64,000 bases of DNA from Roseomonas sp. KE0001 (GCF_016107285.1 NZ_RCVQ01000001.1:186001-250000), one strand, 5' to 3'. Shown: positions 50,999 through 60,466, counted from the stretch's first letter. Made by a program: numbers and translations. The notes: generated by a model not told the origin, from the letters alone.

Positions 50999-52144
50999 AT
51001 GACCGAAGACCCGCCCAACCCCGCTCTGCTGCCCTCCGGCCTGAACGACCTGCTGCCCCCCGAGGCGGCGCAGGAGGCCACGCTGGTGGAGGCGATGCTC
51101 GCGGTCTTCGCCGGCCATGGCTACGAGCGGGTGAAGCCGCCTCTGCTGGAGTTCGAGGATTCCCTCCTGGCCGGATCCGGCGCCGCGATGGCCGAGCAGA
51201 CCTTCCGGCTGATGGACCCGGCGAGCCACCGCATGATGGGGCTGCGCGCCGACATCACGCCGCAGGTGGCGCGCATCGCCGCCACCCGGCTGGGCGACGT
51301 GCCCCGGCCGCTGCGGCTCTCCTATTCCGGGCAGGCGCTGCGGGTCAGCGGCAGCCAGCTCGCGCCGGAGCGGCAGATCCCGCAGGCGGGGATCGAGCTG
51401 ATCGGCGCCGACAGCGCCGAGGCCGATGCCGAGGTGGCGCTGCTCGGCGTCGAGGCGCTGGCCGCCATCGGCATCGCCGCGCCCAGCCTCGACATCACCC
51501 TGCCCACCATGGCGCCCGCCCTGCTGGACGCCGCCGGGGTGGAGGGCGAGGCGCGCCGCCGCCTGGCCCGGGCGCTGGACCGCAAGGACGCCGCTGCCGT
51601 CACCGAGCTGGCCGCCATCGCGGGGCCGCCGGCCAATGGCCTGACCGCGCTGCTGACCGCGGCCGGCCCGGCCGACCGCGCGCTCCAGGCCCTGGCCGAT
51701 GCCGAGCTGCCGCCCGCCGCCCGCGCCATCGCCGACAATGCCGCCGCCATCGTCACCGCCATCCGCGCCCGCGCGCCGGGGCTGCGCATCACCCTCGATC
51801 CGGTCGAGTTCCGCGGGCTGCGCTACCATGTCGGCGTCGCCTTCACCCTCTACGGCCCGGGCCGCACCGGCGAGCTGGCGCGCGGCGGCCGCTACCGCAG
51901 CGGCGAGGAGCCGGCGACCGGCCTGACCCTCTATCCCGACGCGGTGCGCCGCGCGGCCCCGGCCGCTCCGCCGCCGCCGCGCGTCTTCCTGCCGCTCGGC
52001 GCCGATCCGGTTGCGGCGGCGCGGCTCCGGACCCAAGGTTTCATCACGGTGGCGGCGCTGTCGGCCGCCGACACGCCGCAACGTCTGCGCTGCGGCCACA
52101 TCCTGCGCGGCGGCAGCGCCGCGCCGATCGAGGAGAACGCGTAG
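50999..52144 (+). CDS. hisZ: ATP phosphoribosyltransferase regulatory subunit
   Basis: A HisRS-like paralogue of 381 residues that pairs with short-form HisG in the first step of histidine synthesis. The HisRS-like class II motifs are present: '[20 protein letters not shown]', '[18 protein letters not shown]' (motif 2 region) and '[18 protein letters not shown]'. The C-terminal anticodon-binding domain of true HisRS is missing, as expected for HisZ. It is followed two bases later by purA; this pair is common in alphaproteobacteria. HisG is not in the window. Confidence 0.92.
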   Translation: MTEDPPNPALLPSGLNDLLPPEAAQEATLVEAMLAVFAGHGYERVKPPLLEFEDSLLAGSGAAMAEQTFRLMDPASHRMMGLRADITPQVARIAATRLGDVPRPLRLSYSGQALRVSGSQLAPERQIPQAGIELIGADSAEADAEVALLGVEALAAIGIAAPSLDITLPTMAPALLDAAGVEGEARRRLARALDRKDAAAVTELAAIAGPPANGLTALLTAAGPADRALQALADAELPPAARAIADNAAAIVTAIRARAPGLRITLDPVEFRGLRYHVGVAFTLYGPGRTGELARGGRYRSGEEPATGLTLYPDAVRRAAPAAPPPPRVFLPLGADPVAAARLRTQGFITVAALSAADTPQRLRCGHILRGGSAAPIEENA

Positions 52145-52146
52145 CC

Positions 52147-53436
52147 ATGGCCAATGTCGCCATTATCGGCGCCCAGTGGGGTGACGAGGGCAAGGGCAAG
52201 GTCGTCGACTGGCTGGCCAGCCGGGCCGATATCGTCGTGCGTTTCCAGGGCGGCCACAATGCCGGCCATACCCTGGTCGTCGGCAACCAGACCTACAAGC
52301 TCTCGTTGCTGCCCTCGGGCGTGGTGCGCGGCAAGCTGGGCATCATCGGCAATGGCGTGGTGCTGGACCCGGAGGCGCTGCTCTCCGAGATCTCCAGGGT
52401 GCGCGGCCAGGGCCTCGATGTCGGCCCGCACAACCTGCGCATTGCCGAGAACGTGCCGCTGATCCTGCCGCTGCACCCCGCCATCGACAAGGCGCGCGAG
52501 GAGGCCCGCGGCGAGGCCAAGATCGGCACCACCGGGCGGGGCATCGGTCCCGCCTATGAGGACAAGGTGGCGCGCCGCGCCATCCGCCTCTGCGACCTGG
52601 CCGAGCCGGAGACGCTCTCGGCCAAGCTCGACGAGCTGCTGCTGCACCACAACACGCTGCTGAAGGGTCTGGGCGCGGCCACCTTCGAGAAGCAGGCGCT
52701 GCTGGATGGGCTGGTGGCGCTGGCGCCGAAGCTGCTGCCCTATGCCGAGGCGGTGTGGGAGCGGCTGGACGGGGCGCGCCATGCCAACAAGCGCGTGCTG
52801 TTCGAGGGCGCGCAGGCGGTGATGCTGGACGTCGATCACGGCACCTATCCCTTCGTCACCTCCTCCAACACGGTTGCCGGCAATGCCGCCGCGGGGTCCG
52901 GCATCGGGCCGCACGGCATCGGCACGGTGCTGGGCATCGCCAAGGCCTATACCACCCGTGTCGGCTCGGGCCCGTTCCCGACCGAGCTGTTCGACGACGT
53001 TGGCAAGCGCCTGGGCGAGCGGGGCCGCGAGTTCGGCACCGTCACCGGCCGGCCGCGCCGCTGCGGCTGGTTCGATGCCTGCCTGGTGCGGCAGGCGGTC
53101 AAGGTCGGCGGCGTGCAGGGCCTGGCGCTGACCAAGCTCGACGTGCTCGACGGCCTGACGGAGCTGAAGATCTGCACCGGCTATGACATCGACGGCGAGG
53201 TGGTGAAGCGCCTGCCGGCCGCGCTCGGCGCCCAGGCCAAGGCGAAGCCGATCTACGAGGTGCTGGAAGGCTGGAGCCAGTCCACCATGGGGGCGCGCTC
53301 CTGGGCGGAACTGCCGGCCACCGCCATCAAGTACGTCAAGCGCATCGAGGAGCTGGTGGAGGCGCCGGTGACGCTGCTCTCCACCTCGCCGGAGCGCGAC
53401 GACACCATCCTGGTGAGCGACCCCTTCGCGGGCTAG
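52147..53436 (+). CDS. purA: Adenylosuccinate synthetase
   Basis: Converts IMP, aspartate and GTP to adenylosuccinate in AMP synthesis. It has 429 residues, the family length. The P-loop/active region '[19 protein letters not shown]' contains the catalytic Asp13, and '[11 protein letters not shown]' the catalytic His41. '[18 protein letters not shown]' and '[20 protein letters not shown]' are also diagnostic. Transcription probably includes hisZ, two bases upstream. Confidence 0.97.
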   Translation: MANVAIIGAQWGDEGKGKVVDWLASRADIVVRFQGGHNAGHTLVVGNQTYKLSLLPSGVVRGKLGIIGNGVVLDPEALLSEISRVRGQGLDVGPHNLRIAENVPLILPLHPAIDKAREEARGEAKIGTTGRGIGPAYEDKVARRAIRLCDLAEPETLSAKLDELLLHHNTLLKGLGAATFEKQALLDGLVALAPKLLPYAEAVWERLDGARHANKRVLFEGAQAVMLDVDHGTYPFVTSSNTVAGNAAAGSGIGPHGIGTVLGIAKAYTTRVGSGPFPTELFDDVGKRLGERGREFGTVTGRPRRCGWFDACLVRQAVKVGGVQGLALTKLDVLDGLTELKICTGYDIDGEVVKRLPAALGAQAKAKPIYEVLEGWSQSTMGARSWAELPATAIKYVKRIEELVEAPVTLLSTSPERDDTILVSDPFAG

Positions 53437-53512
53437 GGCGGAGGCCGGCCGGGAAAGAGCCTCCGTCCGGAATCCCGCCAGCGGAACATCTCAATATCGG
53501 AATGAAAAAGCA

Positions 53513-53541
53513 CCTCCGGAGATTCTGACAATCTCCGGAGG
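53513..53541 (+). promoter_or_regulatory. Perfect inverted repeat enclosing the RTX gene ribosome binding site
   Basis: CCTCCGGAGATT at 53513-53524 and AATCTCCGGAGG at 53530-53541 are exact reverse complements with a 5-base loop (CTGAC). The GGAGG at the 3' end of the right arm is the ribosome binding site of the RTX-like gene, eight bases before its ATG at 53550. In mRNA the hairpin would hide the ribosome binding site. It could be a translation switch or thermosensor, or instead a DNA operator; base pairing is seen, function is inferred. Confidence 0.7.
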
Positions 53542-53549
53542 ACACGCCC

Positions 53550-54347
53550 ATGTCATTCCCGATTTGTGAGATTCTGTCGCCCCATGCCGGGCCCTTCCCC
53601 ATTCGGGGGGAGGCGAAACTGCATGAGGCCCGTATGGCGATCTATCGCGGCACCCTGGGGAACGACGTCATCAACCTGTTCTGGCACCGGGAGGGGGACA
53701 CCATCCTCGGTGACGGCGACGCCGATCCGAACGCTCCGCCGGGCGACAATGTCATCATCGCGGGCCACGGCGCCGATACCATCCATGCCGGCTACGGGCG
53801 TGACAGGGTGTCCGGCGGCGCGGGCGACGACCTGATCCATGGCTATGGCCCGGCCGGGCCAAGCGCCGGGGCCGTGGACGCCTTCGCCGCGCGGGACCTG
53901 GGCGACCACCTCGATGGAGGTCCGGGCCAGGACGTCATCCTGGGCGGCGGCGGGGCCGATTTCCTCCTGGGCGGCAGCGGCGACGACCAGCTTCGCGGCG
54001 GCAGCGGCGACGACATCATCCTGGGCGGCGAGGGGAACGACCTCATCGGCAGCGGCAGCGGCGCCGACCGGCTCTGGGGCGGCGCCGGCGGCGACATCTT
54101 CGTCTATGCCTACAGCAGCTTCAGCGAGGAAGCGGCGGATGCCAATGGCGGCATCGACACCATCATGGACTTCCAGCCCGGCGAGGATCGCATCGACCTG
54201 CGCGGCTATGGGCTGAGTGAGGCGGCGGTGGCGGTGACGCCGCAGCCCTGGGGGCTGTCCCTCGACTTCACCGCCGTCTACGAGCCCGCCGGGATCCATC
54301 TGTACGGTGTCGCCGCCCTGCAGGCGGGGGACATCCTCTTCGCCTGA
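53550..54347 (+). CDS. RTX/hemolysin-type calcium-binding repeat protein
   Basis: A 265-residue acidic, Gly/Asp-rich protein. Nonapeptide GGxGxDxUx repeats occur at about residues 88-97 ('GGAGDDLIHG') and, as a block, at 128-190 ('GGPGQDVILGGGGADFLL' onward), ending in 'GDIFVYAYSSFSEE' and 'DTIMDFQPGEDRIDLRGYGL', which match the terminal RTX/serralysin-type module exported by type I secretion. No catalytic domain is visible, and no type I secretion genes are nearby. GGAGG at 53537-53541 serves the ATG. It may be an extracellular calcium-binding or surface protein. Sits alone between purA and the cytochrome operon. Confidence 0.87.
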   Translation: MSFPICEILSPHAGPFPIRGEAKLHEARMAIYRGTLGNDVINLFWHREGDTILGDGDADPNAPPGDNVIIAGHGADTIHAGYGRDRVSGGAGDDLIHGYGPAGPSAGAVDAFAARDLGDHLDGGPGQDVILGGGGADFLLGGSGDDQLRGGSGDDIILGGEGNDLIGSGSGADRLWGGAGGDIFVYAYSSFSEEAADANGGIDTIMDFQPGEDRIDLRGYGLSEAAVAVTPQPWGLSLDFTAVYEPAGIHLYGVAALQAGDILFA

Positions 54348-54366
54348 CGGGCGCGGGCGCGCTCCC

Positions 54367-55614
54367 TCAGCCGCCCGCCGCCGACCGCAGGCCCTCCCGC
54401 GTCCGGCGCACCTGCTCGGGCGTCACCGGCGGGGCGGCATTGCCCCAGCTGTTGCGAATGTAGCTCAGCACATCCGCCACCTGCCGGTCGCTCAGCCGCC
54501 AGCCCAGGGAGGGCATGGCCGGCGCCGTCGGCGCGCCCGGCGTCGCCACGGGGCGGGAGCCCTCGACCACCATCCGGATCAGGCTGGTCGGATCGGGCGC
54601 CTGCACATGGGCGCTGCCGGCCAGCCGCGGGAAGAGCATGGTCACGCCCTGGCCCTGACTGACATGGCAGGCGGAGCAGGTGTCGGCGTAGATGGCGCCG
54701 CCGGTGCGCAGGCGTGGGTCCTCCGCCGCCAGCGGCGCGGGCTTGGCGGCGGGGTCGGGCACCTCGCGCAGATAGGCCGCGATGGCGCGCAGATCCTCCT
54801 CCCTCATGTGCATGGTGGAGTTCTCTACCACCTCCGCCATCGGGCCCGAGGCCATGGCGTGGCGGTTGGCGCCGGTGCGGAGGTACTGCACGATCTCCTC
54901 CGCGCTCCAGCCGCCCAGGCCCTGCCAGGGGTTGCCGGTGATCGGCGGCGCGTACCAGCCCTGCAGCACCGCGCCGCGCAGCGCCTCGTCCGACCTGTCG
55001 GCGCCCAGGAAGGTCTTCGGCGTGTGGCAGGTGCCACAATGACCGGCGCCCTCCACCAGATAGGCGCCGCGATTCCACTGCTCGGACCGGTTCGGGTCGG
55101 GCCGGAAGCGGCCGGGCGAGAAGTTCAGCGTGTTCCACACCCACATCACCGCGCGGATGTTGAACGGAAAGGGAAGCTGATTGGGTTCGATCGCGTTCCG
55201 CACCGGCTCGACCGTGCGCAGATAGGCCCAGATGTCGCGCACGTCGCGCTCCGACATCCTGGTGTAGGCGGTGTAGGGCATGGCCGGGTAGAGCCGCTTG
55301 CCGCCGGCGGCGATGCCCTCATGCATGGAGCGGAGGAACTCCTCCTCGCTCCAGGCGCCGATGCCGGTCTCGCGATCGGGGGTGATGTTGGGCGCGACCA
55401 GCGTGCCGAAGGGCGTCTGCAGTGCCACGCCGCCGGCGAAGGGCGGGCCGCCCCGCAGCGTGTGGCAGCCGGTGCAGTCGCCCTGCGCCGCCAGGTCGCG
55501 GCCACGCTCGATGCGCTCGAAGGAGGGCATCTGCGCGGCGGCCGTGCCGGCCAGGCCGAGGATCAGGCCGAAGGCGAGTCCGGCGAGGCGCCGGGCGGAG
55601 GCGTTCATCCTCAT
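54367..55614 (-). CDS. Triheme cytochrome c subunit of membrane FAD-dehydrogenase
   Basis: A 415-residue periplasmic electron-transfer subunit. Signal peptide about 1-27. Three CXXCH heme c sites: Cys47-His51 ('CTGCH'), Cys193-His197 ('CGTCH') and Cys313-His317 ('CSACH'). This matches the cytochrome c subunit of gluconate 2-dehydrogenase or FAD-glucose/alcohol dehydrogenases, which passes electrons to ubiquinone. Its ATG at 55614 overlaps the GMC subunit stop by four bases. The last gene of a three-gene operon. Confidence 0.92.
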   Translation of the reverse strand: MRMNASARRLAGLAFGLILGLAGTAAAQMPSFERIERGRDLAAQGDCTGCHTLRGGPPFAGGVALQTPFGTLVAPNITPDRETGIGAWSEEEFLRSMHEGIAAGGKRLYPAMPYTAYTRMSERDVRDIWAYLRTVEPVRNAIEPNQLPFPFNIRAVMWVWNTLNFSPGRFRPDPNRSEQWNRGAYLVEGAGHCGTCHTPKTFLGADRSDEALRGAVLQGWYAPPITGNPWQGLGGWSAEEIVQYLRTGANRHAMASGPMAEVVENSTMHMREEDLRAIAAYLREVPDPAAKPAPLAAEDPRLRTGGAIYADTCSACHVSQGQGVTMLFPRLAGSAHVQAPDPTSLIRMVVEGSRPVATPGAPTAPAMPSLGWRLSDRQVADVLSYIRNSWGNAAPPVTPEQVRRTREGLRSAAGG

Positions 55615-57377
55615 GCCGGCACCAGCGGTCCCGGGGCCGCGAGATAGCGCGTCCGGATGGCATCGGCGGCCTTGAAGGCCAGGGCGCCCACCGTGCCGGT
55701 CGGATTGTAGCCGGAGTTCTGCGGGAAGGCCGAGGCGCCGACGACGAAGAGGTTCGGCACGTCCCAGCTCTGCAGGTACTTGTTGACCGCGCTGGTCGTC
55801 GGATCGGCGCCCATGATCATGCCGCCCACCACATGGGTCGACTGGTAGGGCACGCTGGACCAGTGCCCGTCGCGCACCGTCTCCACCACCTGGCTGGCGC
55901 CCATGGCGCGGCCGATCTCCGCCGCCCGCACGGTGACGTAGCGCGACATGCGCCGGTCGTTCTCCGGGAAGTCGAAGGTGATGCGCAGAAGGGGGCGGCC
56001 CAGCCTGTCGGTATAGGTCGGGTCGAGATCGAGGTGGTTGGCCGGGCTGGAATAGGAGCTGGACTCGGCGCTGACGTTCAGGTTGGCCTGGTAGTACTTC
56101 ACCGTCGCCCGCTTCCAGGCCGAGCCCCAGCGCGGCGTGCCCGGCGGCACCGGCCGCTGCGCGATGGGCGTGGCGCCGACCGGGATGCAGCGCACGCTGC
56201 CGCCGCCGAAGAAGCCGAGCCCCCCATGGTCGAAGTTGTCGTTGTTCAGGTCGTCGATGGCCATGCCGATGGCGCCGCCGCCGATGAAGGTGTTGAACAC
56301 CTTGTCCTCGAAGTAGCACTGCGCGCCATTGCCCATCTGGTACGAGAAGTTGCGCCCGATGGTGCCCCGCCGCGTGCGCGGGTCGTAGGTCTCGCCCACG
56401 CCGGAGAGCAGCATCAGCCGCACATTGTCGAGCGTGAAGGCGGTGACGACGACGAGGTCGGCGGGCTGCTCCCATTCCTCTCCGTCGCTGTCGAGGTAGA
56501 TGACGCTCCGCACCTGTCGGCGGCTGGGGTCGAGACGCAGGCGCAGCACCTCACAGAGCGTGCGGAGCTCGAAGTTCGGCTTGCGCATCAGCACGGGCAG
56601 CACGGCGGTCTGGGCGCTGGCCTTGGAATAGTTGGCGCAGCCGTAGTTGGTGCAGAAGCCGCAATAGGTGCAGGGCCCCATGGCGACCCCGAGCGTGTTC
56701 ACATAGCCCTGCGAGAGCAGCGCCGAGGGCGCGGGGAAGACATGGTAGCCCAGGCCGCGCGCCGCCTCGGCGAACAGCGTCGGGCCGTAGGGCTGGCGCA
56801 TCGGGGGCAGGGGATAGTCCCGCGCGCGCGGCCCCTCGAAGGGGTTGCCCCCCTCCTCGATGCGGCCCTGGATGTTGCCCGCCTTGCCGGAGATGCCGGC
56901 CAGATAGTCGAACCTGTCGTAGAAGGGCTCCATCTCCTCCCAGTCGGTGCCCCAGTCCTGCACCGAAAGCTCCTCCGGGATGGCGGCGGCCCCGTAGCGT
57001 TCCGTCAGGTGGCTGCGCAGGCGGAAATCCGTGGGATGGAAGCGATAGGTGATGCCGGCCCAGTGGATGCCCGCGCCGCCCACCCCGTTGCCGGGATGGA
57101 AGCTGCCCCATTCGCGCATCGGCAGCGCGGTCTGGCTGGCGTTGTTGCGGGTGGTGACCGTGACCTGGGCGGGGGAGACCATCAGCTCGCGGCGGCGGGC
57201 GAAACGCAGCTCGTCCGGCGCCACCCCGATGTTGAAATCCGCCGCCGTGTCGCGCCAGGGGCCGCGTTCCAGCGCCACCACGTCCAGCCCTTCCTCGGTC
57301 AGCTCATTGGCGATGATGGAGCCGGACCAGCCAAGCCCGACCACCACGACATCCCGGCGGGGAAGCAGGCGCGCCAC
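55611..57377 (-). CDS. GMC-family FAD dehydrogenase, large subunit (gluconate 2-DH/FAD-GDH type)
   Basis: A 588-residue GMC flavoprotein. The FAD motif is 'VVVGLGWSGSIIANELTEEG'; 'HPGNGVGGAGIHWAGITYRF' is the second GMC block, and 'VVGGMIMGADP' lies in the C-terminal substrate domain with the active His of 'QSTHVVGGM'. An unusual Cys cluster, Cys236, Cys239, Cys242 and Cys247 ('PCTYCGFCTNYGCANYSKAS'), corresponds to the [3Fe-4S] site described in bacterial FAD-glucose dehydrogenase and gluconate dehydrogenase. It should oxidise gluconate, glucose or a related alcohol at the periplasmic face. Four bases after the small-subunit stop. Confidence 0.9.
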   Translation of the reverse strand: MARLLPRRDVVVVGLGWSGSIIANELTEEGLDVVALERGPWRDTAADFNIGVAPDELRFARRRELMVSPAQVTVTTRNNASQTALPMREWGSFHPGNGVGGAGIHWAGITYRFHPTDFRLRSHLTERYGAAAIPEELSVQDWGTDWEEMEPFYDRFDYLAGISGKAGNIQGRIEEGGNPFEGPRARDYPLPPMRQPYGPTLFAEAARGLGYHVFPAPSALLSQGYVNTLGVAMGPCTYCGFCTNYGCANYSKASAQTAVLPVLMRKPNFELRTLCEVLRLRLDPSRRQVRSVIYLDSDGEEWEQPADLVVVTAFTLDNVRLMLLSGVGETYDPRTRRGTIGRNFSYQMGNGAQCYFEDKVFNTFIGGGAIGMAIDDLNNDNFDHGGLGFFGGGSVRCIPVGATPIAQRPVPPGTPRWGSAWKRATVKYYQANLNVSAESSSYSSPANHLDLDPTYTDRLGRPLLRITFDFPENDRRMSRYVTVRAAEIGRAMGASQVVETVRDGHWSSVPYQSTHVVGGMIMGADPTTSAVNKYLQSWDVPNLFVVGASAFPQNSGYNPTGTVGALAFKAADAIRTRYLAAPGPLVPA

Positions 57378-57381
57378 CGCC

Positions 57382-58128
57382 TCAGCCTTCCCGGATCCAG
57401 CCGGCGCGGCCGGCGATGCTGACGGGCGGCAGGTCGAGCTTCTGATTGTGCCGATCGACGAAGTCGCGGAAGTCGTAGCGGGTGCCGGGAAAGCCCAGCA
57501 TCTTCCAGCTCACCATGTCGCGGTTGCCGCCATGGATCGGGTCGGCGAAGAAGCCCTCCATGGTGTTGCCGAGAAGCTGGTCGAAGAAGAGCTTCTCGTC
57601 CACACCCCTGAGGCCGGCCTCGCCCTTCTCCATGGCGGCGAGGAGACGGTCGCGCTCCTCCGGCGGCAATTCGGCGAAGCCACGGCCGCCCAGTCGTTCG
57701 CGGCAATGGGTGTCGAGCGACGCCAGGCCGCGGCGATAGGTCATCGCGGGGGTGGTGTTCTGCTGGAAGCCCTGTTCCGGCGTTCCGGCCTGGAACGGCG
57801 CGCGCATATAGGCGCGCTCGGCACGGCCATAGGGACCGGCGAGCTGACGGTCGATGAACTCGGCGCAGCCCGCCTCCTTGCCGCTCATGCTGAACTCGTC
57901 GCGCGGGATGAGCCGCTCCACCGCCGCTTCCACGGCCTGCGCCTCCTCCAGGGTGAAGTACTGCCAGGGGCCGGGGCGGAAGGGGCGGGGCGGATCCGCG
58001 GCGAAAGGGGTCCAGGGCAGGCCACCCTGGATGCTGCGGCCGAGGGCGCCGCCGGAGGCGCCCAGAAGCAGCGCGGCGGAGGCGAGGAGAAAGCGTCGCC
58101 TCCCGGGCGACGGAAGCAGGGCGGTCAT
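57382..58128 (-). CDS. Gluconate 2-dehydrogenase subunit 3-type small subunit
   Basis: A 248-residue small subunit. The N-terminus 'PSPGRRRFLLASAALLLGAS' has a twin-arginine-type signal, so it probably carries the folded large subunit through the Tat system. 'FTLEEAQAVEAAVERLIPRD' and 'FFADPIHGGNRDMVSWKMLG' are family hallmarks of gluconate 2-dehydrogenase subunit 3. First gene of the operon with large subunit and cytochrome c. Substrate specificity (gluconate, glucose, sorbitol) cannot be told. Confidence 0.9.
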   Translation of the reverse strand: MTALLPSPGRRRFLLASAALLLGASGGALGRSIQGGLPWTPFAADPPRPFRPGPWQYFTLEEAQAVEAAVERLIPRDEFSMSGKEAGCAEFIDRQLAGPYGRAERAYMRAPFQAGTPEQGFQQNTTPAMTYRRGLASLDTHCRERLGGRGFAELPPEERDRLLAAMEKGEAGLRGVDEKLFFDQLLGNTMEGFFADPIHGGNRDMVSWKMLGFPGTRYDFRDFVDRHNQKLDLPPVSIAGRAGWIREG

Positions 58129-58225
58129 GGCGGCACCTTGGGCAGGGGCTGCTACCGGAATACCAAGTTGAGGTAAGCCGTTGCGCTACAAGGTGGCCAT
58201 GATTCTCGCATTCCGGTGAAAACGG

Positions 58226-58251
58226 AAAAGGCGCGGCCAGCCGGCCGCGCC
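58226..58251 (-). terminator. Rho-independent terminator downstream of rpoH
   Basis: On the minus strand GGCGCGGCC pairs perfectly with GGCCGCGCC across a 4-base loop, followed by TTTT. It lies 29 bases beyond the rpoH stop. Confidence 0.85.
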
Positions 58252-58279
58252 CCCGTGCAGCGTCGGAAGGGACGGGCGG

Positions 58280-59170
58280 TCAGTCCACCGCCAGGCGCCG
58301 CTCCATGATTTGCGTCTTCATGCTCTTCTGCAGCTTCTCGAAGGCCCGCACCTCGATCTGGCGCACGCGTTCGCGGCTGATGCTGTACTGCTGCGAAAGC
58401 TCCTCGAGCGTCGTCGGCTCGTCCTTCAGCCGCCGCTCGATCAGGATGTGGCGCTCGCGCTCGTTCAGCGTCTTCAGCGCCTCGCCCAGAAGCTGGCGGC
58501 GGTTGGACATGTCCTGCCGCTCGGCGATCTCGGTTTCCTGGCTCTCGCTGTCATCGACCAGCCAGTCCTGCCACTCGCCCTCGCTGTCGGCGCGGACGGG
58601 CGCGTTCAGCGAATTGTCCGGCGAGGCGAGGCGGCGGTTCATCGAGATCACGTCCTGCTCCGGAACCTGGAGCGTGTGCGCGATCTTCTCCACCTGCTCG
58701 GGCTTGAGATCGCCCTCCTCGAGCGCGGCCATCTGTCCCTTCAGCCGGCGCAGGTTGAAGAACAGCTTCTTCTGCGCGGCCGTGGTGCCCATCTTCACGA
58801 GCGACCAAGAATGCAGGATGTACTCTTGGATCGCGGCGCGGATCCACCACATGGCGTAGGTGGCCAGACGGAAGCCACGGTCGGGATCGAAGCGGCGGAC
58901 CGCCTGCATCATGCCGACATTGCCTTCGCTGATCAGCTCGCCCACGGGCAGGCCATAGCCGCGATAGCCCATGGCGATCTTGGCGACGAGGCGGAGATGC
59001 GACGTGACAAGGCGGTGGGCGGCCTGCTGGTCGCCTTCGTCCTTCCACTTCTTGGCAAGGCGAAACTCCTCCTCGGGGGAGAGCATCGGGAACTTGCGGA
59101 TCTCCTGCAGATAGCGGGAGAGATTGCCCTCGGGGGCCATGGTCAACATCGAAGAAGTCGTGGAAGCCAT
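58280..59170 (-). CDS. rpoH: RNA polymerase sigma-32 (heat-shock) factor
   Basis: A 296-residue alternative sigma factor directing heat-shock transcription. Region 2 contains 'FRLATYAMWWIRAAIQEYIL'; the RpoH box specific to sigma-32 is 'AQKKLFFNLRRLKG'; region 4.2 reads 'QQYSISRERVRQIEVRAFEK'. The start at 59170 has GGAGG about 11 bases upstream. A clear terminator lies downstream and a hairpin separates it from rluD upstream, so rpoH is probably transcribed alone. About 240 bases of untranslated leader are available for regulation; I see no well-known thermosensor in it. Alphaproteobacteria often have two rpoH genes; only one is in the window. Confidence 0.96.
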   Translation of the reverse strand: MASTTSSMLTMAPEGNLSRYLQEIRKFPMLSPEEEFRLAKKWKDEGDQQAAHRLVTSHLRLVAKIAMGYRGYGLPVGELISEGNVGMMQAVRRFDPDRGFRLATYAMWWIRAAIQEYILHSWSLVKMGTTAAQKKLFFNLRRLKGQMAALEEGDLKPEQVEKIAHTLQVPEQDVISMNRRLASPDNSLNAPVRADSEGEWQDWLVDDSESQETEIAERQDMSNRRQLLGEALKTLNERERHILIERRLKDEPTTLEELSQQYSISRERVRQIEVRAFEKLQKSMKTQIMERRLAVD

Positions 59171-59390
59171 AACTGCTTTGCCTCCTGCACCGGCCGGGAG
59201 CCCCTGTGACAGCGAACCCCCGGAATGTCCCGCACGGTCGGCGTGCGGTCCGGGTCGTCCTCCGCTCGGGCCCTGACGCGCCCTCCCGCCTGGCGTCACG
59301 GGCCAGACAGGTTCGGCGGCCGCGCCATGGCGATGGCACCCGGCGTTGGCGACAGATGAACGCTACCGCGCTGCGAAGAGTTGCGCAAGG

Positions 59391-59413
59391 AAATCCCGAC
59401 TGTAATAGTCGGG
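59391..59413 (-). terminator. Hairpin after rluD-like gene
   Basis: CCCGACT and AGTCGGG are exact inverted repeats around a 5-base loop, starting immediately after the stop codon; on the minus strand ATTT follows. The T tract is short, so it may be a weak terminator or mRNA-stabilising hairpin. Confidence 0.5.
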
Positions 59414-60466
59414 TTACTCCGGGTTACCGTCCAGCAACGTGATCAGCGCCGCCATGTCGGGCGGGAGCGGGGCGGAGAAGCGCAGCGTCTCGCCCGTCAC
59501 AGGATGCTGGAATCCCAGCGTTTCCGCATGCAGGGCCTGACGCGGAAAGGCCAGCAGCGCGTCCCGCGCCGGCTGCGGCACCGCCCGCGCGGCGGCCGGG
59601 AGCCGGCGGAGATAGACCGGGTCCCCGACAAGGGGATGCCCGATATGCGACAGATGCACGCGAATCTGATGCGTCCGCCCCGTCGCCAGGCGACAGCGCA
59701 GGAGGGAACAGCCGGTGCCCCAGGCCCGTTCGGTCTGGTAGCGCGTCAGGGCGGTCTTGCCGCCGCGCGTGACCACCGCCATCCGCTTGCGGTCCATGGG
59801 GTGACGGCCGACGGAAGCCTCCACCTCGCCGCGCGGCACGGCGGGCACGCCCCAGGCCAGGGCCAGGTAGGACCGCTCCAGGTCGCGACTGGCGAAGGCC
59901 TCGGACAGGATCTGGTGCGCCCGTTCGGTCTTCGCAACCACCATGACGCCGGAGGTGTCCTTGTCCAGCCGGTGGACGATGCCCGGCCGCCGCTCGCCGC
60001 CGATGCCGGTCAGCTCCTCCCCGGCATGGGCGAGCAGGGCGTTGACCAGCGTGCCGTCCTGATTGCCCGGTGCCGGATGGACGACCAGCCCGGCGGGCTT
60101 GTCCAGCACGATCAGGTGACGGTCCTCGAAGAGAATGGTCAGCGGGATCGCCTGGGCTTCCGGCACCGCCGGCGCGGCGGGCGGCGGCGCCACCAGGTAG
60201 CGCGCCCCCGGCCGCACGGCCTCGGAGGGATTGTCGACCGGGGCGCCGTCCCGCGTCACGTGCCCGCCCTCGATCAGCGCCTTGACGCGCGAGCGCGAGA
60301 CGGCGCCTATCGCGCCCGCCAGGAAGCGGTCGAGGCGGAGCCCCGCATCCTCCGCCGTGGCGATGACGGGGAAGGGGCCCTCCGGCGTGCTGCCGGCGGG
60401 GTCCGTGGTGTTGGGAGGAGGATCGGTGCGCTGGCTCAAGATACTGGTTGGGGTGATGGGGGTCAT
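59414..60466 (-). CDS. RluA/RluD-family 23S rRNA pseudouridine synthase
   Basis: A pseudouridine synthase of about 350 residues. An S4 domain ('GLRLDRFLAGAIGAVSRSRV', then 'VKALIEGGHVT') precedes the catalytic domain with Asp168 in 'IVHRLDKDTSGVMVVAK'. 'LIVLDKPAGLVVHPAPGN' and 'GRTHQIRVHLSHIGHPLVGD' complete the RluD-type pattern, so modification of helix 69 of 23S rRNA is likely. The only ATG in frame near the domain start is at 60466; it makes the first 41 bases overlap the divergent gene, and a downstream TTG may be used. A hairpin ends the gene. Confidence 0.9.
   Translation of the reverse strand: MTPITPTSILSQRTDPPPNTTDPAGSTPEGPFPVIATAEDAGLRLDRFLAGAIGAVSRSRVKALIEGGHVTRDGAPVDNPSEAVRPGARYLVAPPPAAPAVPEAQAIPLTILFEDRHLIVLDKPAGLVVHPAPGNQDGTLVNALLAHAGEELTGIGGERRPGIVHRLDKDTSGVMVVAKTERAHQILSEAFASRDLERSYLALAWGVPAVPRGEVEASVGRHPMDRKRMAVVTRGGKTALTRYQTERAWGTGCSLLRCRLATGRTHQIRVHLSHIGHPLVGDPVYLRRLPAAARAVPQPARDALLAFPRQALHAETLGFQHPVTGETLRFSAPLPPDMAALITLLDGNPE

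Noticed and set aside
59171-59413. Known-type RNA thermometer (ROSE-like) in the rpoH leader
   Set aside because: I looked for a stem covering GGAGG before the start but found no convincing extended pairing by eye.
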